Below, piece by piece: positions 22,891 to 32,335 of a DNA stretch of 64,000 nucleotides. Numbering within the stretch: the first letter of the stretch is position 1; every line of letters begins with the position of its first letter. This DNA is from Brachycybe producta. Taxonomy: Eukaryota; Arthropoda; Diplopoda; Playtdesmida; Andrognathidae. The stretch lies in assembly GCA_036925085.1 (NCBI GenBank), contig JAUPFP010000075.1:372001-436000 (forward strand). Direction: 5' to 3'. The translations under genes and the position numbers were made by a program. Below the pieces are notes generated by a model that was not told the origin of the DNA, made no database searches, and saw nothing but the letters and a program-made list of their open reading frames with translations.

Positions 22891-23008
22891 ACCAACAACA
22901 CACAGTATTCCCAGGCAGTCCCCCATCCAAGTACTGACTGGGCCCAATGTTGCTTAACTTTGGTGATCGGATGAGAACCAGTGTGTTCAACATGGTATGG
23001 CCGTTGAC
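22891..23008 (-). rRNA. 5S rRNA: 5S-like copy 76 (unit b)
   Basis: B flank. Changes T88G, G107T. Confidence 0.76.
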
Positions 23009-23195
23009 ACCCCAAAATGTACAAGTTCAACTTTTGAAAGATCTAAATAAGTTAACTCTCCACTACAAAAAAATACTTATTACAGTAAACTATTATTGTG
23101 TGCATTTTCAGTTATTTATATAAAATAAGTGTTCAATTTTATCATGCCAGTTATTAATAGATGATTCCCATTATTTAAAAAATGAAAAGAAATAC

Positions 23196-23313
23196 ACCAA
23201 CAACACCCAGTATTCCCAGGCAGTCACCCATCCAAGAACTGACTGGGCCCAATGTTGCTTAACTTTGGTGATCGGATGAGAACCAGTGTGTTCAACGTGG
23301 TATGGCCGTTGAC
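23196..23313 (-). rRNA. 5S rRNA: 5S-like copy 77 (unit c)
   Basis: B flank. Changes T17C, A77T. Confidence 0.76.
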
Positions 23314-23500
23314 ACCCCAAAATGTACAAGTACAACTTTCGAAAGATCTAAATAAGTTAACTCTCCACTTCAAAAAATACTTATTACAGTTAACTATTAT
23401 TGTTTGCATTTTCAGTTATTTATATAAAATAAGTGTTCAATTTTATCATGCCAGTTATTAATATATGATTCCCATTATTTAAAAAACAGAAAAAAATTAT

Positions 23501-23618
23501 GCCAACAACACCCAGTATTCCCAGGCAGTCAACCATCCAAGTACTGACTGGGCCCAATGTTGCTTAATGTTGGTGATCGGATGAGAACCAGTGTGTTCAA
23601 CATGGTATGGCTATTGAC
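23501..23618 (-). rRNA. 5S rRNA: 5S-like copy 78 (unit d)
   Basis: A flank. Changes C6T, G7A, A50C, G51A, G87T; G51A removes the CpG made by A50C. Confidence 0.73.
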
Positions 23619-23804
23619 ACACCAAAATGTACAAGTTCAACTTTCGAAAGATCTAAATAAATTAACTCTCCACTTCAAAAAATACTTATTACAGTTAACT
23701 ATTATTGTGTGCATTTTCAGTTATTTATATAAAATAAGTGTTCAATTTTATCATGCCAGTTATTAATAGATGATTCCCATTATTTAATAAATGAAAAGAA
23801 ATAC

Positions 23805-23922
23805 ACCAACAACACCCAGTATTCCCAGGCAGTCACCCATCCAAGTACTGACTGGGCCCAATGTTGCTTAACTTTGGTGATTGGATGAGAATCAATGTGT
23901 TCAACATGGTATGGCCGTTGAC
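23805..23922 (-). rRNA. 5S rRNA: 5S-like copy 79 (unit a)
   Basis: B flank. Changes C28T, G31A, G41A. Confidence 0.75.
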
Positions 23923-24108
23923 ACCCCAAAATGTACAAGTTCAACTTTTGAAAGATCTAAATAAGTTAACTCTCCACTTCAAAAAATACTTATTACAGTT
24001 AACTATTATTGTGTGCATTTTCAGTTATTTATATAAAATAAGTGTTCAATTTTATCATGCCAGTTATTAATAGATGATTCCCATTATTTAAAAAATGAAA
24101 AGAAATAC

Positions 24109-24226
24109 ACCAACAACACACAGTATTCCCAGGCAGTCCCCCATCCAAGTACTGACTGGGCCCAATGTTGCTTAACTTTGGTGATCGGATGAGAACCAGT
24201 GTGTTCAACATGGTATGGCCGTTGAC
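24109..24226 (-). rRNA. 5S rRNA: 5S-like copy 80 (unit b)
   Basis: B flank. Changes T88G, G107T. Confidence 0.76.
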
Positions 24227-24412
24227 ACCCCAAAATGTACAAGTTCAACTTTTGAAAGATCTAAATAAGTTAACTCTCCACTACAAAAAATACTTATTAC
24301 AGTAAACTATTATTGTGTGCATTTTCAGTTATTTATATAAAATAAGTGTTCAATTTTATCATGCCAGTTATTAATAGATGATTCCCATTATTTAAAAAAT
24401 GAAAAGAAATAC

Positions 24413-24530
24413 ACCAACAACACCCAGTATTCCCAGGCAGTCACCCATCCAAGAACTGACTGGGCCCAATGTTGCTTAACTTTGGTGATCGGATGAGAAC
24501 CAGTGTGTTCAACGTGGTATGGCCGTTGAC
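24413..24530 (-). rRNA. 5S rRNA: 5S-like copy 81 (unit c)
   Basis: B flank. Changes T17C, A77T. Confidence 0.76.
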
Positions 24531-24717
24531 ACCCCAAAATGTACAAGTACAACTTTCGAAAGATCTAAATAAGTTAACTCTCCACTTCAAAAAATACTTA
24601 TTACAGTTAACTATTATTGTTTGCATTTTCAGTTATTTATATAAAATAAGTGTTCAATTTTATCATGCCAGTTATTAATATATGATTCCCATTATTTAAA
24701 AAACAGAAAAAAATTAT

Positions 24718-24835
24718 GCCAACAACACCCAGTATTCCCAGGCAGTCAACCATCCAAGTACTGACTGGGCCCAATGTTGCTTAACGTTGGTGATCGGATG
24801 AGAACCAGTGTGTTCAACATGGTATGGCTATTGAC
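24718..24835 (-). rRNA. 5S rRNA: 5S-like copy 82 (unit d)
   Basis: A flank. Changes C6T, G7A, A50C, G87T. Last unit of the main four-unit tract. Confidence 0.74.
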
Positions 24836-25011
24836 ACACCAAAATGTACAAGTTCAACTTTCGAAAGATCTAAATAAATTAACTCTCCACTTCAAAAAAT
24901 ACTTATTACAGTTAACTATTATTGTGTGCATTTTCAGTTATTTATATAAAATAAGTGTTCAATTTTATCATGCCAGTTATTAATATATGATTCCCATTAT
25001 TTAAAAAATAG

Positions 25012-25018
25012 AAAAAAA
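25012..25018 (-). terminator. T7 terminator, A-type flank (copy 83)
   Basis: Seven T in the RNA sense, starting five bases after base 118, followed by CTA and a second run of six T at 25003-25008. A run of four or more T is the known RNA polymerase III stop signal. The same arrangement follows about 127 copies. Confidence 0.75.
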
Positions 25019-25043
25019 TTATGCCAACAACACCCAGTATTCC

Positions 25044-25061
25044 CAGGCAGTCACCCATCCA
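25044..25061 (-). promoter_or_regulatory. C box of the internal RNA polymerase III promoter (copy 83)
   Basis: Bases 80-97, reading TTGGATGGGTGACTGCCT in RNA sense in this consensus copy. In the 5S family this box is the main TFIIIA contact. It is the expected sequence except for T92, where related 5S genes have C. Across the array this box is altered in many copies (81, 82, 83, 85, 86, 87, 88, 93, 94 and 95 all vary), which is not expected if the copies must be transcribed. Confidence 0.7.
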
Positions 25062-25068
25062 AGTACTG

Positions 25069-25074
25069 ACTGGG
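25069..25074 (-). promoter_or_regulatory. Intermediate element of the internal promoter (copy 83)
   Basis: Bases 67-72, CCCAGT, which also form one side of helix V with ACTGGG at 103-108. Related genes are expected to have CCCGGT, so a CpG has been lost here. Confidence 0.6.
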
Positions 25075-25076
25075 CC

Positions 25077-25091
25077 CAATGTTGCTTAACT
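25077..25091 (-). promoter_or_regulatory. A box of the internal promoter (copy 83)
   Basis: Bases 50-64, AGTTAAGCAACATTG, matching the A box position and core (GTTAAGC) of type 1 RNA polymerase III promoters. Recurrent variants are A50C, T53G and C57G. Confidence 0.68.
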
Positions 25092-25140
25092 TTGGTGATC
25101 GGATGAGAACCAGTGTGTTCAACATGGTATGGCCGTTGAC

Positions 25141-25326
25141 GCCCCAAAATGTACAAGTTCAACTTTCGAAAGATCTAAATAAGTTAACTCTCCACTTCAA
25201 AAAATACTTATTACAGTTAACTATTATTGTGTGCATTTTCAGTTATTTATATAAAATAAGTGTTCAATTTTATTATGCCAGTTATTAATAGATGATTCCC
25301 ATTATTTAAAAAATGAAAAGAAATAC
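25141..25326 (-). other. Consensus spacer of the repeat unit
   Basis: About 187 bp between the 5' end of one gene part and the 3' end of the next, AT-rich and very similar in all units. In RNA sense, moving upstream from the gene: GGGGT next to base 1, then a CTTTCGAAAG palindrome at about -23 to -32, a TATTTA motif at about -36 to -41, two AGTTAACT boxes about 40 bp apart, and a TTTTATATAAATAACTG stretch near -110. There is no clean TATA box at -25 to -30. Known variants are TTTTGAAAG and TTTCAAAAG, CACTACAAAA, CAGTAAAC, TGTTTGC, AGTGGTC, and a six- or seven-base A run after CTTC. No gene is seen in any spacer. Confidence 0.75.
25163..25172. promoter_or_regulatory. Conserved 10 bp palindrome CTTTCGAAAG in the spacer
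   Basis: A perfect palindrome 23-32 bp upstream of the gene part, present in most units, and holding the only CpG of the spacer. It sits where arthropod 5S genes are known to need upstream sequence, so it could bind a factor, but no function can be shown from sequence. Variants TTTTGAAAG (unit b and unit a) and TTTCAAAAG both look like CpG decay. Confidence 0.4.
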
Positions 25327-25444
25327 ACCAACAACACCCAGTATTCCCAGGCAGTCACCAATCCAAGTACTGACTGGGCCCAATGCTGCTTAACTTTGGT
25401 GATCAGATGAGAACCAGTGTGTTCAACATGGTATGGTCGTTGAC
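25327..25444 (-). rRNA. 5S rRNA: 5S-like copy 84
   Basis: B flank. Changes G8A, C40T, A59G, G85T. Confidence 0.74.
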
Positions 25445-25631
25445 ACCCGAAAATGTACAAGTTCAACTTTCGAAAGATCTAAATAAGTTAACTCTCCACT
25501 TCAAAAAATACTTATTACAGTTAACTATTATTGTGTGCATTTTCAGTTGTTTATATAAAATAAGTGTTCAATTTTATCATGCCAGTTATTAATATATGAT
25601 TCCCTTTATTTAAAAAATAGAAAAAAATTAT

Positions 25632-25749
25632 GCCAACAACACCCAGTATTCCCAGCCAGTCACCCATCCAAGTACTGACTGGGCCCAATGTTGCTTAACT
25701 TTGGTGATCGGATGAGATCCAGTGTGTTCAACATTGTATGGCCGTTGAC
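25632..25749 (-). rRNA. 5S rRNA: 5S-like copy 85
   Basis: A flank. Changes C15A, T32A, C94G. Confidence 0.75.
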
Positions 25750-25936
25750 ACCCCAAAATGTACAAGTTCAACTTTCGAAAGATCTAAATAAGTTAACTCT
25801 CCACTTCAAAAAAATACTTATTACAGTTAACTATTATTGTGTGCATTTTCAGTTATTTATATAAAATACGTGTTCAATTTTATCATGCCAGTTATTAATA
25901 GATGATTCCCATTATTTAATAAATGAAAAGAAATAC

Positions 25937-26054
25937 ACCAACAACACCCAGTATTCCCAGGCAGTCACCCATCCAAGTACTGACTGGGCCCAATGTTGCT
26001 TAACTTTGGTGATCGGATGAGAACCAGTGTGTTCAACATGGTATGGCCGTTGAC
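25937..26054 (-). rRNA. 5S rRNA: 5S-like copy 86
   Basis: B flank (AATAAATG form). No other change. Confidence 0.78.
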
Positions 26055-26240
26055 ACCCCAAAATGTACAAGTTCAACTTTCGAAAGATCTAAATAAGTTA
26101 ACTCTCCACTTCAAAAAATACTTATTACAGTTAACTATTATTGTGTGCATTTTCAGTTATTTATATAAAATCAGTGTTCAATTTTATCATGCCAGTTATT
26201 AATAGATGATTCCCATTATTTAAAAAATGAAAAGAAATAC

Positions 26241-26358
26241 ACCAACAACACCCAGTATTCCCAGGAAGTCACCCATCCAAGAACTGACTGGGCCCAATGT
26301 TGCTTAACTTTGGTGATCGGATGGGAACCAGTGTGTTCAACGTGGTATGGCCGTTGAC
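26241..26358 (-). rRNA. 5S rRNA: 5S-like copy 87
   Basis: B flank. Changes T17C, T35C, A77T, G93T. Confidence 0.74.
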
Positions 26359-26545
26359 ACCCCAAAAAGTACAAGTACAACTTTCGAAAGATCTAAATAA
26401 GTTAACTCTCCACTTCAAAAAATACTTATTACAGTTAACTATTATTGTGTGCATTTTCAGTTATTTATATAAAATAAGTGTTCAATTTTATCATGCCAGT
26501 TATTAATATATGATTCCCATTATTTAAAAAATAGAAAAAAATTAT

Positions 26546-26663
26546 GCCAACAACACCCAGTATTCCCAGGCAGTCACCCATCCAAGTACTGACTGGGCCC
26601 AATGTTCCTTAACTTTGGTGATCGGATGAGAACCAGTGTGTTCAACATGGTATGGCCGTTGAC
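26546..26663 (-). rRNA. 5S rRNA: 5S-like copy 88
   Basis: A flank. Change C57G, which breaks the G21-C57 pair of helix II. Confidence 0.76.
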
Positions 26664-26850
26664 ACCCCAAAATGTACAAGATCAAATTTCGAAAGATCTA
26701 AATAAGTTAACTCTCCACTTCAAAAAATACTTACTACAGTTAACTATTATTGTGTGCATTTTCAGTTATTTATATAAAATAAGTGTTCAATTTTATCATG
26801 CCAGTTATTAATATATGATTCCCATTATTTAAAAAATAGAAAAAAATTAT

Positions 26851-26968
26851 GCCAACAAAACACAGTATTCCCAGGCAGTCACACATCCAAGAACTGACTG
26901 GGCCCAATGTTGCTTAACTTTGGTGATCGGATGAGAACCAGTGTGTTCAACGTGGTATGGCCGTTGAC
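26851..26968 (-). rRNA. 5S rRNA: 5S-like copy 89
   Basis: A flank. Changes T17C, A77T, G86T, G107T, G110T. Confidence 0.73.
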
Positions 26969-27155
26969 ACCCCAAAAAGTACAAGTACAACTTTCGAAAG
27001 ATCTAAATAAGTTAACTCTCCACTTCAAAAAATACTTATTACAGTTAACTATTATTGTGTGCATTTTCAGTTATTTATATAAAATAAGTGTTCAATTTTA
27101 TCATGCCAGTTATTAATATATGATTCCCATTATTTAAAAAATAGAAAAAAATTAT

Positions 27156-27273
27156 GCCAACAACACCCAGTATTCCAAGGCAGTCACCCATCCAAGAACT
27201 GACTGGGCCCAATGTTGCTTAACTTTGGTGATTGGATGAGAGCCAGTGTGTTCAACATGGTATGGCCGTTGAC
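27156..27273 (-). rRNA. 5S rRNA: 5S-like copy 90
   Basis: A flank. Changes T32C, G41A, A77T, G97T. Confidence 0.74.
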
Positions 27274-27460
27274 ACCCCAAAATGTACAAGTTCAACTTTC
27301 GAAAGATCTAAATAAGTTAACTCTCCACTGCAAAAAATACTTATTACAGTTAACTATTATTGTGTGCATTTTCAGTTATTTATATAAAATAAGTGTTCAA
27401 TTTTATCATGCCAGTTATTAATATATGATTCCCATTATTTAAAAAATAGAAAAAAATTAT

Positions 27461-27578
27461 GCCAACAACACCCAGTATTCCCAGGCAGTCACCCATCTAA
27501 GTACTGACTGGGCCCAATGTTGCTTAACTTTGGTGATCGGATGAGAACCAGTGGGTTCAACATGGTATGGCCGTTGAC
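27461..27578 (-). rRNA. 5S rRNA: 5S-like copy 91
   Basis: A flank. Changes A25C, G81A. Upstream spacer is of unit b type, so the unit is a hybrid. Confidence 0.75.
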
Positions 27579-27764
27579 ACCCCAAAATGTACAAGTTCAA
27601 CTTTTGAAAGATCTAAATAAGTTAACTCTCCACTACAAAAAATACTTATTACAGTAAACTATTATTGTGTGCATTTTCAGTTATTTATATAAAATAAGTG
27701 TTCAATTTTATCATGCCAGTTATTAATAGATGATTCCCATTATTTAAAAAATGAAAAGAAATAC

Positions 27765-27882
27765 ACCAACAACACCCAGTATTCCCAGGCAGTCACCCAT
27801 CCAAGAACTGACTGGGCCCACTGTTGCTTAACTTTGGTGATCGGATGAGAACCAGTGTGTTCAACGTGGTATGGCCGTTGAC
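27765..27882 (-). rRNA. 5S rRNA: 5S-like copy 92
   Basis: B flank. Changes T17C, T62G, A77T. A unit c relative. Confidence 0.74.
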
Positions 27883-28069
27883 ACCCCAAAATGTACAAGT
27901 ACAACTTTCGAAAGATCTAAATAAGTTAACTCTCCACTTCAAAAAATACTTATTACAGTTAACTATTATTGTTTGCATTTTCAGTTATTTATATAAAATA
28001 AGTGTTCAATTTTATCATGCCAGTTATTAATATATGATTCCCATTATTTAAAAAACAGAAAAAAATTAT

Positions 28070-28187
28070 GCCAACAACACCCAGTATTCCCAGGCAGTCA
28101 ACCATCCAAGTACTGACTGGGCCCAATGCTGCTTAACTTTGGTGATCAGATGAGAACCAGTGTGTTCAACATGGTATGGTCGTTGAC
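28070..28187 (-). rRNA. 5S rRNA: 5S-like copy 93 (hybrid)
   Basis: A flank (AACAG) and G87T as in unit d, then A59G, C40T, G8A as in copy 84. The switch lies between bases 85 and 60. Confidence 0.75.
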
Positions 28188-28374
28188 ACCCGAAAATGTA
28201 CAAGTTCAACTTTCGAAAGATCTAAATAAGTTAACTCTCCACTTCAAAAAATACTTATTACAGTTAACTATTATTGTGTGCATTTTCAGTTGTTTATATA
28301 AAATAAGTGTTCAATTTTATCATGCCAGTTATTAATATATGATTCCCTTTATTTAAAAAATAGAAAAAAATTAT

Positions 28375-28492
28375 GCCAACAACACCCAGTATTCCCAGCC
28401 AGTCACCCATCCAAGTACTGACTGGGCCCAATGTTGCTTAACTTTGGTGATCAGATGAGATCCAGTGTGTTCAACATTGTATGGCCGTTGAC
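28375..28492 (-). rRNA. 5S rRNA: 5S-like copy 94
   Basis: A flank. Changes C15A, T32A, C40T, C94G. Confidence 0.74.
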
Positions 28493-28679
28493 ACCCCAAA
28501 ATGTACAAGTTCAACTTTCGAAAGATCTAAATAAGTTAACTCTCCACTTCAAAAAAATACTTATTACAGTTAACTATTATTGTGTGCATTTTCAGTTATT
28601 TATATAAAATACGTGTTCAATTTTATCATGCCAGTTATTAATAGATGATTCCCATTATTTAATAAATGAAAAGAAATAC

Positions 28680-28797
28680 ACCAACAACACCCAGTATTCC
28701 CAGGCAGTCACCCATCCAAGTACTGACTGGGCCCAATGTTGCTTAACTTTGGTGATCGGATGAGAACCAGTGTGTTCAACATGGTATGGCCGTTGAC
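28680..28797 (-). rRNA. 5S rRNA: 5S-like copy 95
   Basis: B flank. No other change. Confidence 0.78.
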
Positions 28798-28984
28798 ACC
28801 CCAAAATGTACAAGTTCAACTTTCGAAAGATCTAAATAAGTTAACTCTCCACTTCAAAAAAATACTTATTACAGTTAACTATTATTGTGTGCATTTTCAG
28901 TTATTTATATAAAATCAGTGTTCAATTTTATCATGCCAGTTATTAATAGATGATTCCCATTATTTAAAAAATGAAAAGAAATAC

Positions 28985-29102
28985 ACCAACAACACCCAGT
29001 ATTCCCAGGAAGTCACCCATCCAAGAACTGACTGGGCCCAATGTTGCTTAACTTTGGTGATCGGATGGGAACCAGTGTGTTCAACGTGGTATGGCCGTTG
29101 AC
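28985..29102 (-). rRNA. 5S rRNA: 5S-like copy 96
   Basis: B flank. Changes T17C, T35C, A77T, G93T. Twin of copy 87. Confidence 0.74.
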
Positions 29103-29289
29103 ACCCCAAAAAGTACAAGTACAACTTTCGAAAGATCTAAATAAGTTAACTCTCCACTTCAAAAAATACTTATTACAGTTAACTATTATTGTGTGCATTT
29201 TCAGTTATTTATATAAAATAAGTGTTCAATTTTATCATGCCAGTTATTAATATATGATTCCCATTATTTAAAAAATAGAAAAAAATTAT

Positions 29290-29407
29290 GCCAACAACAC
29301 CCAGTATTCCCAGGCAGTCACCCATCCAAGTACTGACTGGGCCCAATGTTCCTTAACTTTGGTGATCGGATGAGAACCAGTGTGTTCAACATGGTATGGC
29401 CGTTGAC
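29290..29407 (-). rRNA. 5S rRNA: 5S-like copy 97
   Basis: A flank. Change C57G. Twin of copy 88. Confidence 0.76.
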
Positions 29408-29594
29408 ACCCCAAAATGTACAAGATCAAATTTCGAAAGATCTAAATAAGTTAACTCTCCACTTCAAAAAATACTTACTACAGTTAACTATTATTGTGTG
29501 CATTTTCAGTTATTTATATAAAATAAGTGTTCAATTTTATCATGCCAGTTATTAATATATGATTCCCATTATTTAAAAAATAGAAAAAAATTAT

Positions 29595-29712
29595 GCCAAC
29601 AAAACACAGTATTCCCAGGCAGTCACACATCCAAGAACTGACTGGGCCCAATGTTGCTTAACTTTGGTGATCGGATGAGAACCAGTGTGTTCAACGTGGT
29701 ATGGCCGTTGAC
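29595..29712 (-). rRNA. 5S rRNA: 5S-like copy 98
   Basis: A flank. Changes T17C, A77T, G86T, G107T, G110T. Confidence 0.73.
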
Positions 29713-29899
29713 ACCCCAAAAAGTACAAGTACAACTTTCGAAAGATCTAAATAAGTTAACTCTCCACTTCAAAAAATACTTATTACAGTTAACTATTATT
29801 GTGTGCATTTTCAGTTATTTATATAAAATAAGTGTTCAATTTTATCATGCCAGTTATTAATATATGATTCCCATTATTTAAAAAATAGAAAAAAATTAT

Positions 29900-30017
29900 G
29901 CCAACAACACCCAGTATTCCAAGGCAGTCACCCATCCAAGAACTGACTGGGCCCAATGTTGCTTAACTTTGGTGATTGGATGAGAGCCAGTGTGTTCAAC
30001 ATGGTATGGCCGTTGAC
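29900..30017 (-). rRNA. 5S rRNA: 5S-like copy 99
   Basis: A flank. Changes T32C, G41A, A77T, G97T. Confidence 0.74.
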
Positions 30018-30204
30018 ACCCCAAAATGTACAAGTTCAACTTTCGAAAGATCTAAATAAGTTAACTCTCCACTGCAAAAAATACTTATTACAGTTAACTA
30101 TTATTGTGTGCATTTTCAGTTATTTATATAAAATAAGTGTTCAATTTTATCATGCCAGTTATTAATATATGATTCCCATTATTTAAAAAATAGAAAAAAA
30201 TTAT

Positions 30205-30322
30205 GCCAACAACACCCAGTATTCCCAGGCAGTCACCCATCTAAGTACTGACTGGGCCCAATGTTGCTTAACTTTGGTGATCGGATGAGAACCAGTGTGT
30301 TCAACATGGTATGGCCGTTGAC
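30205..30322 (-). rRNA. 5S rRNA: 5S-like copy 100
   Basis: A flank. Change G81A; unit b type spacer upstream, as in copy 91. Confidence 0.76.
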
Positions 30323-30508
30323 ACCCCAAAATGTACAAGTTCAACTTTTGAAAGATCTAAATAAGTTAACTCTCCACTACAAAAAATACTTATTACAGTA
30401 AACTATTATTGTGTGCATTTTCAGTTATTTATATAAAATAAGTGTTCAATTTTATCATGCCAGTTATTAATAGATGATTCCCATTATTTAAAAAATGAAA
30501 AGAAATAC

Positions 30509-30626
30509 ACCAACAACACCCAGTATTCCCAGGCAGTCACCCATCCAAGAACTGACTGGGCCCAATGTTGCTTAACTTTGGTGATCGGATGAGAACCAGT
30601 GTGTTCAACGTGGTATGGCCGTTGAC
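30509..30626 (-). rRNA. 5S rRNA: 5S-like copy 101 (unit c)
   Basis: B flank. Changes T17C, A77T. Confidence 0.76.
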
Positions 30627-30813
30627 ACCCCAAAATGTACAAGTACAACTTTCGAAAGATCTAAATAAGTTAACTCTCCACTTCAAAAAATACTTATTAC
30701 AGTTAACTATTATTGTTTGCATTTTCAGTTATTTATATAAAATAAGTGTTCAATTTTATCATGCCAGTTATTAATATATGATTCCCATTATTTAAAAAAC
30801 AGAAAAAAATTAT

Positions 30814-30931
30814 GCCAACAACACCCAGTATTCCCAGGCAGTCAACCATCCAAGTACTGACTGGGCCCAATGTTGCTTAACGTTGGTGATCGGATGAGAA
30901 CCAGTGTGTTCAACATGGTATGGCTATTGAC
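30814..30931 (-). rRNA. 5S rRNA: 5S-like copy 102 (unit d)
   Basis: A flank. Changes C6T, G7A, A50C, G87T. Confidence 0.74.
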
Positions 30932-31117
30932 ACACCAAAATGTACAAGTTCAACTTTCGAAAGATCTAAATAAATTAACTCTCCACTTCAAAAAATACTT
31001 ATTACAGTTAACTATTATTGTGTGCATTTTCAGTTATTTATATAAAATAAGTGTTCAATTTTATCATGCCAGTTATTAATAGATGATTCCCATTATTTAA
31101 TAAATGAAAAGAAATAC

Positions 31118-31235
31118 ACCAACAACACCCAGTATTCCCAGGCAGTCACCCATCCAAGTACTGACTGGGCCCAATGTTGCTTAACTTTGGTGATTGGATG
31201 AGAATCAATGTGTTCAACATGGTATGGCCGTTGAC
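31118..31235 (-). rRNA. 5S rRNA: 5S-like copy 103 (unit a)
   Basis: B flank. Changes C28T, G31A, G41A. Confidence 0.75.
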
Positions 31236-31421
31236 ACCCCAAAATGTACAAGTTCAACTTTTGAAAGATCTAAATAAGTTAACTCTCCACTTCAAAAAAT
31301 ACTTATTACAGTTAACTATTATTGTGTGCATTTTCAGTTATTTATATAAAATAAGTGTTCAATTTTATCATGCCAGTTATTAATAGATGATTCCCATTAT
31401 TTAAAAAATGAAAAGAAATAC

Positions 31422-31539
31422 ACCAACAACACACAGTATTCCCAGGCAGTCCCCCATCCAAGTACTGACTGGGCCCAATGTTGCTTAACTTTGGTGATCG
31501 GATGAGAACCAGTGTGTTCAACATGGTATGGCCGTTGAC
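31422..31539 (-). rRNA. 5S rRNA: 5S-like copy 104 (unit b)
   Basis: B flank. Changes T88G, G107T. Confidence 0.76.
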
Positions 31540-31725
31540 ACCCCAAAATATACAAGTTCAACTTTTGAAAGATCTAAATAAGTTAACTCTCCACTACAAA
31601 AAATACTTATTACAGTAAACTATTATTGTGTGCATTTTCAGTTATTTATATAAAATAAGTGTTCAATTTTATCATGCCAGTTATTAATAGATGATTCCCA
31701 TTATTTAAAAAATGAAAAGAAATAC

Positions 31726-31843
31726 ACCAACAACACCCAGTATTCCCAGGCAGTCACCCATCCAAGAACTGACTGGGCCCAATGTTGCTTAACTTTGGTG
31801 ATCGGATGAGAACCAGTGTGTTCAACGTGGTATGGCCGTTGAC
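31726..31843 (-). rRNA. 5S rRNA: 5S-like copy 105 (unit c)
   Basis: B flank. Changes T17C, A77T. Confidence 0.76.
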
Positions 31844-32030
31844 ACCCCAAAATGTACAAGTACAACTTTCGAAAGATCTAAATAAGTTAACTCTCCACTT
31901 CAAAAAATACTTATTACAGTTAACTATTATTGTTTGCATTTTCAGTTATTTATATAAAATAAGTGTTCAATTTTATCATGCCAGTTATTAATATATGATT
32001 CCCATTATTTAAAAAACAGAAAAAAATTAT

Positions 32031-32148
32031 GCCAACAACACCCAGTATTCCCAGGCAGTCAACCATCCAAGTACTGACTGGGCCCAATGTTGCTTAACGT
32101 TGGTGATCGGATGAGAACCAGTGTGTTCAACATGGTATGGCTATTGAC
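32031..32148 (-). rRNA. 5S rRNA: 5S-like copy 106 (unit d)
   Basis: A flank. Changes C6T, G7A, A50C, G87T. Confidence 0.74.
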
Positions 32149-32335
32149 ACACCAAAATGTACAAGTTCAACTTTCGAAAGATCTAAATAAATTAACTCTC
32201 CACTTCAAAAAATACTTATTACAGTTAACTATTATTGTGTGCATTTTCAGTTATTTATATAAAATAAGTGTTCAATTTTATCATGCCAGTTATTAATATA
32301 TGATTCCCATTATTTAAAAAATAGAAAAAAATTAT

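Larger units (their letters stand above)
14373..25000 (-). repeat. Four-unit higher-order repeat, period ~1217 bp
   Basis: Eight rounds of the order a-b-c-d. Unit a has G41A, C28T, G31A and a B flank. Unit b has G107T, T88G and a B flank, with spacer marks TTTTGAAAG, CACTACAAAA and CAGTAAAC. Unit c has A77T, T17C and a B flank. Unit d has G87T, A50C, C6T, G7A and an A flank, or in some rounds a G66A, C15T unit. The a units start 1216-1218 bp apart, except one 2131 bp step where copies 60-62 add an extra c-d-d. Many rounds look identical over hundreds of bases, pointing to recent spread. Confidence 0.87.
25023..25140 (-). rRNA. 5S rRNA: 5S-like copy 83, consensus sequence
   Basis: Identical to the array consensus over 118 nt. 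5S rRNA is the small RNA of the large ribosomal subunit. Helix I ends pair (GTCAACGGC with GTGTTGTTGGC, using G.U pairs), ATGTTG pairs with CAACAT in helix II, CTGGT with ACCA plus G in helix III, CCCAGT with ACTGGG in helix V. A box, intermediate element and C box are all present, and a T7 run lies four bases past the end. It has only two CpGs (6-7, 40-41). Compared with insect and mollusc 5S recalled from memory, the conserved CpGs at 29, 36, 47, 69, 92 and 105 are lost by C-to-T or G-to-A change. One of the best candidates for a usable gene in this window, though it could equally be an intact-looking satellite unit. Confidence 0.82.
30509..32300 (-). repeat. Displaced tract of the four-unit repeat (copies 101-106)
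   Basis: The unit order c-d-a-b-c-d, with the same diagnostic changes as 14373-25000, sits inside the nine-unit block, 5.5 kb from the main four-unit tract. Copy 100 just before it already carries the unit-b spacer (TTTTGAAAG, CACTACAAAA, CAGTAAAC) behind a G81A gene part, so the left join lies within copy 100. Confidence 0.78.

Noticed and set aside
25247-25256. TATATAAAA in the spacer as a TATA box for the gene
   Set aside because: It lies more than 100 bp upstream of the gene start on the gene strand. 5S genes use internal boxes, and no gene begins 25-30 bp from it on either strand.
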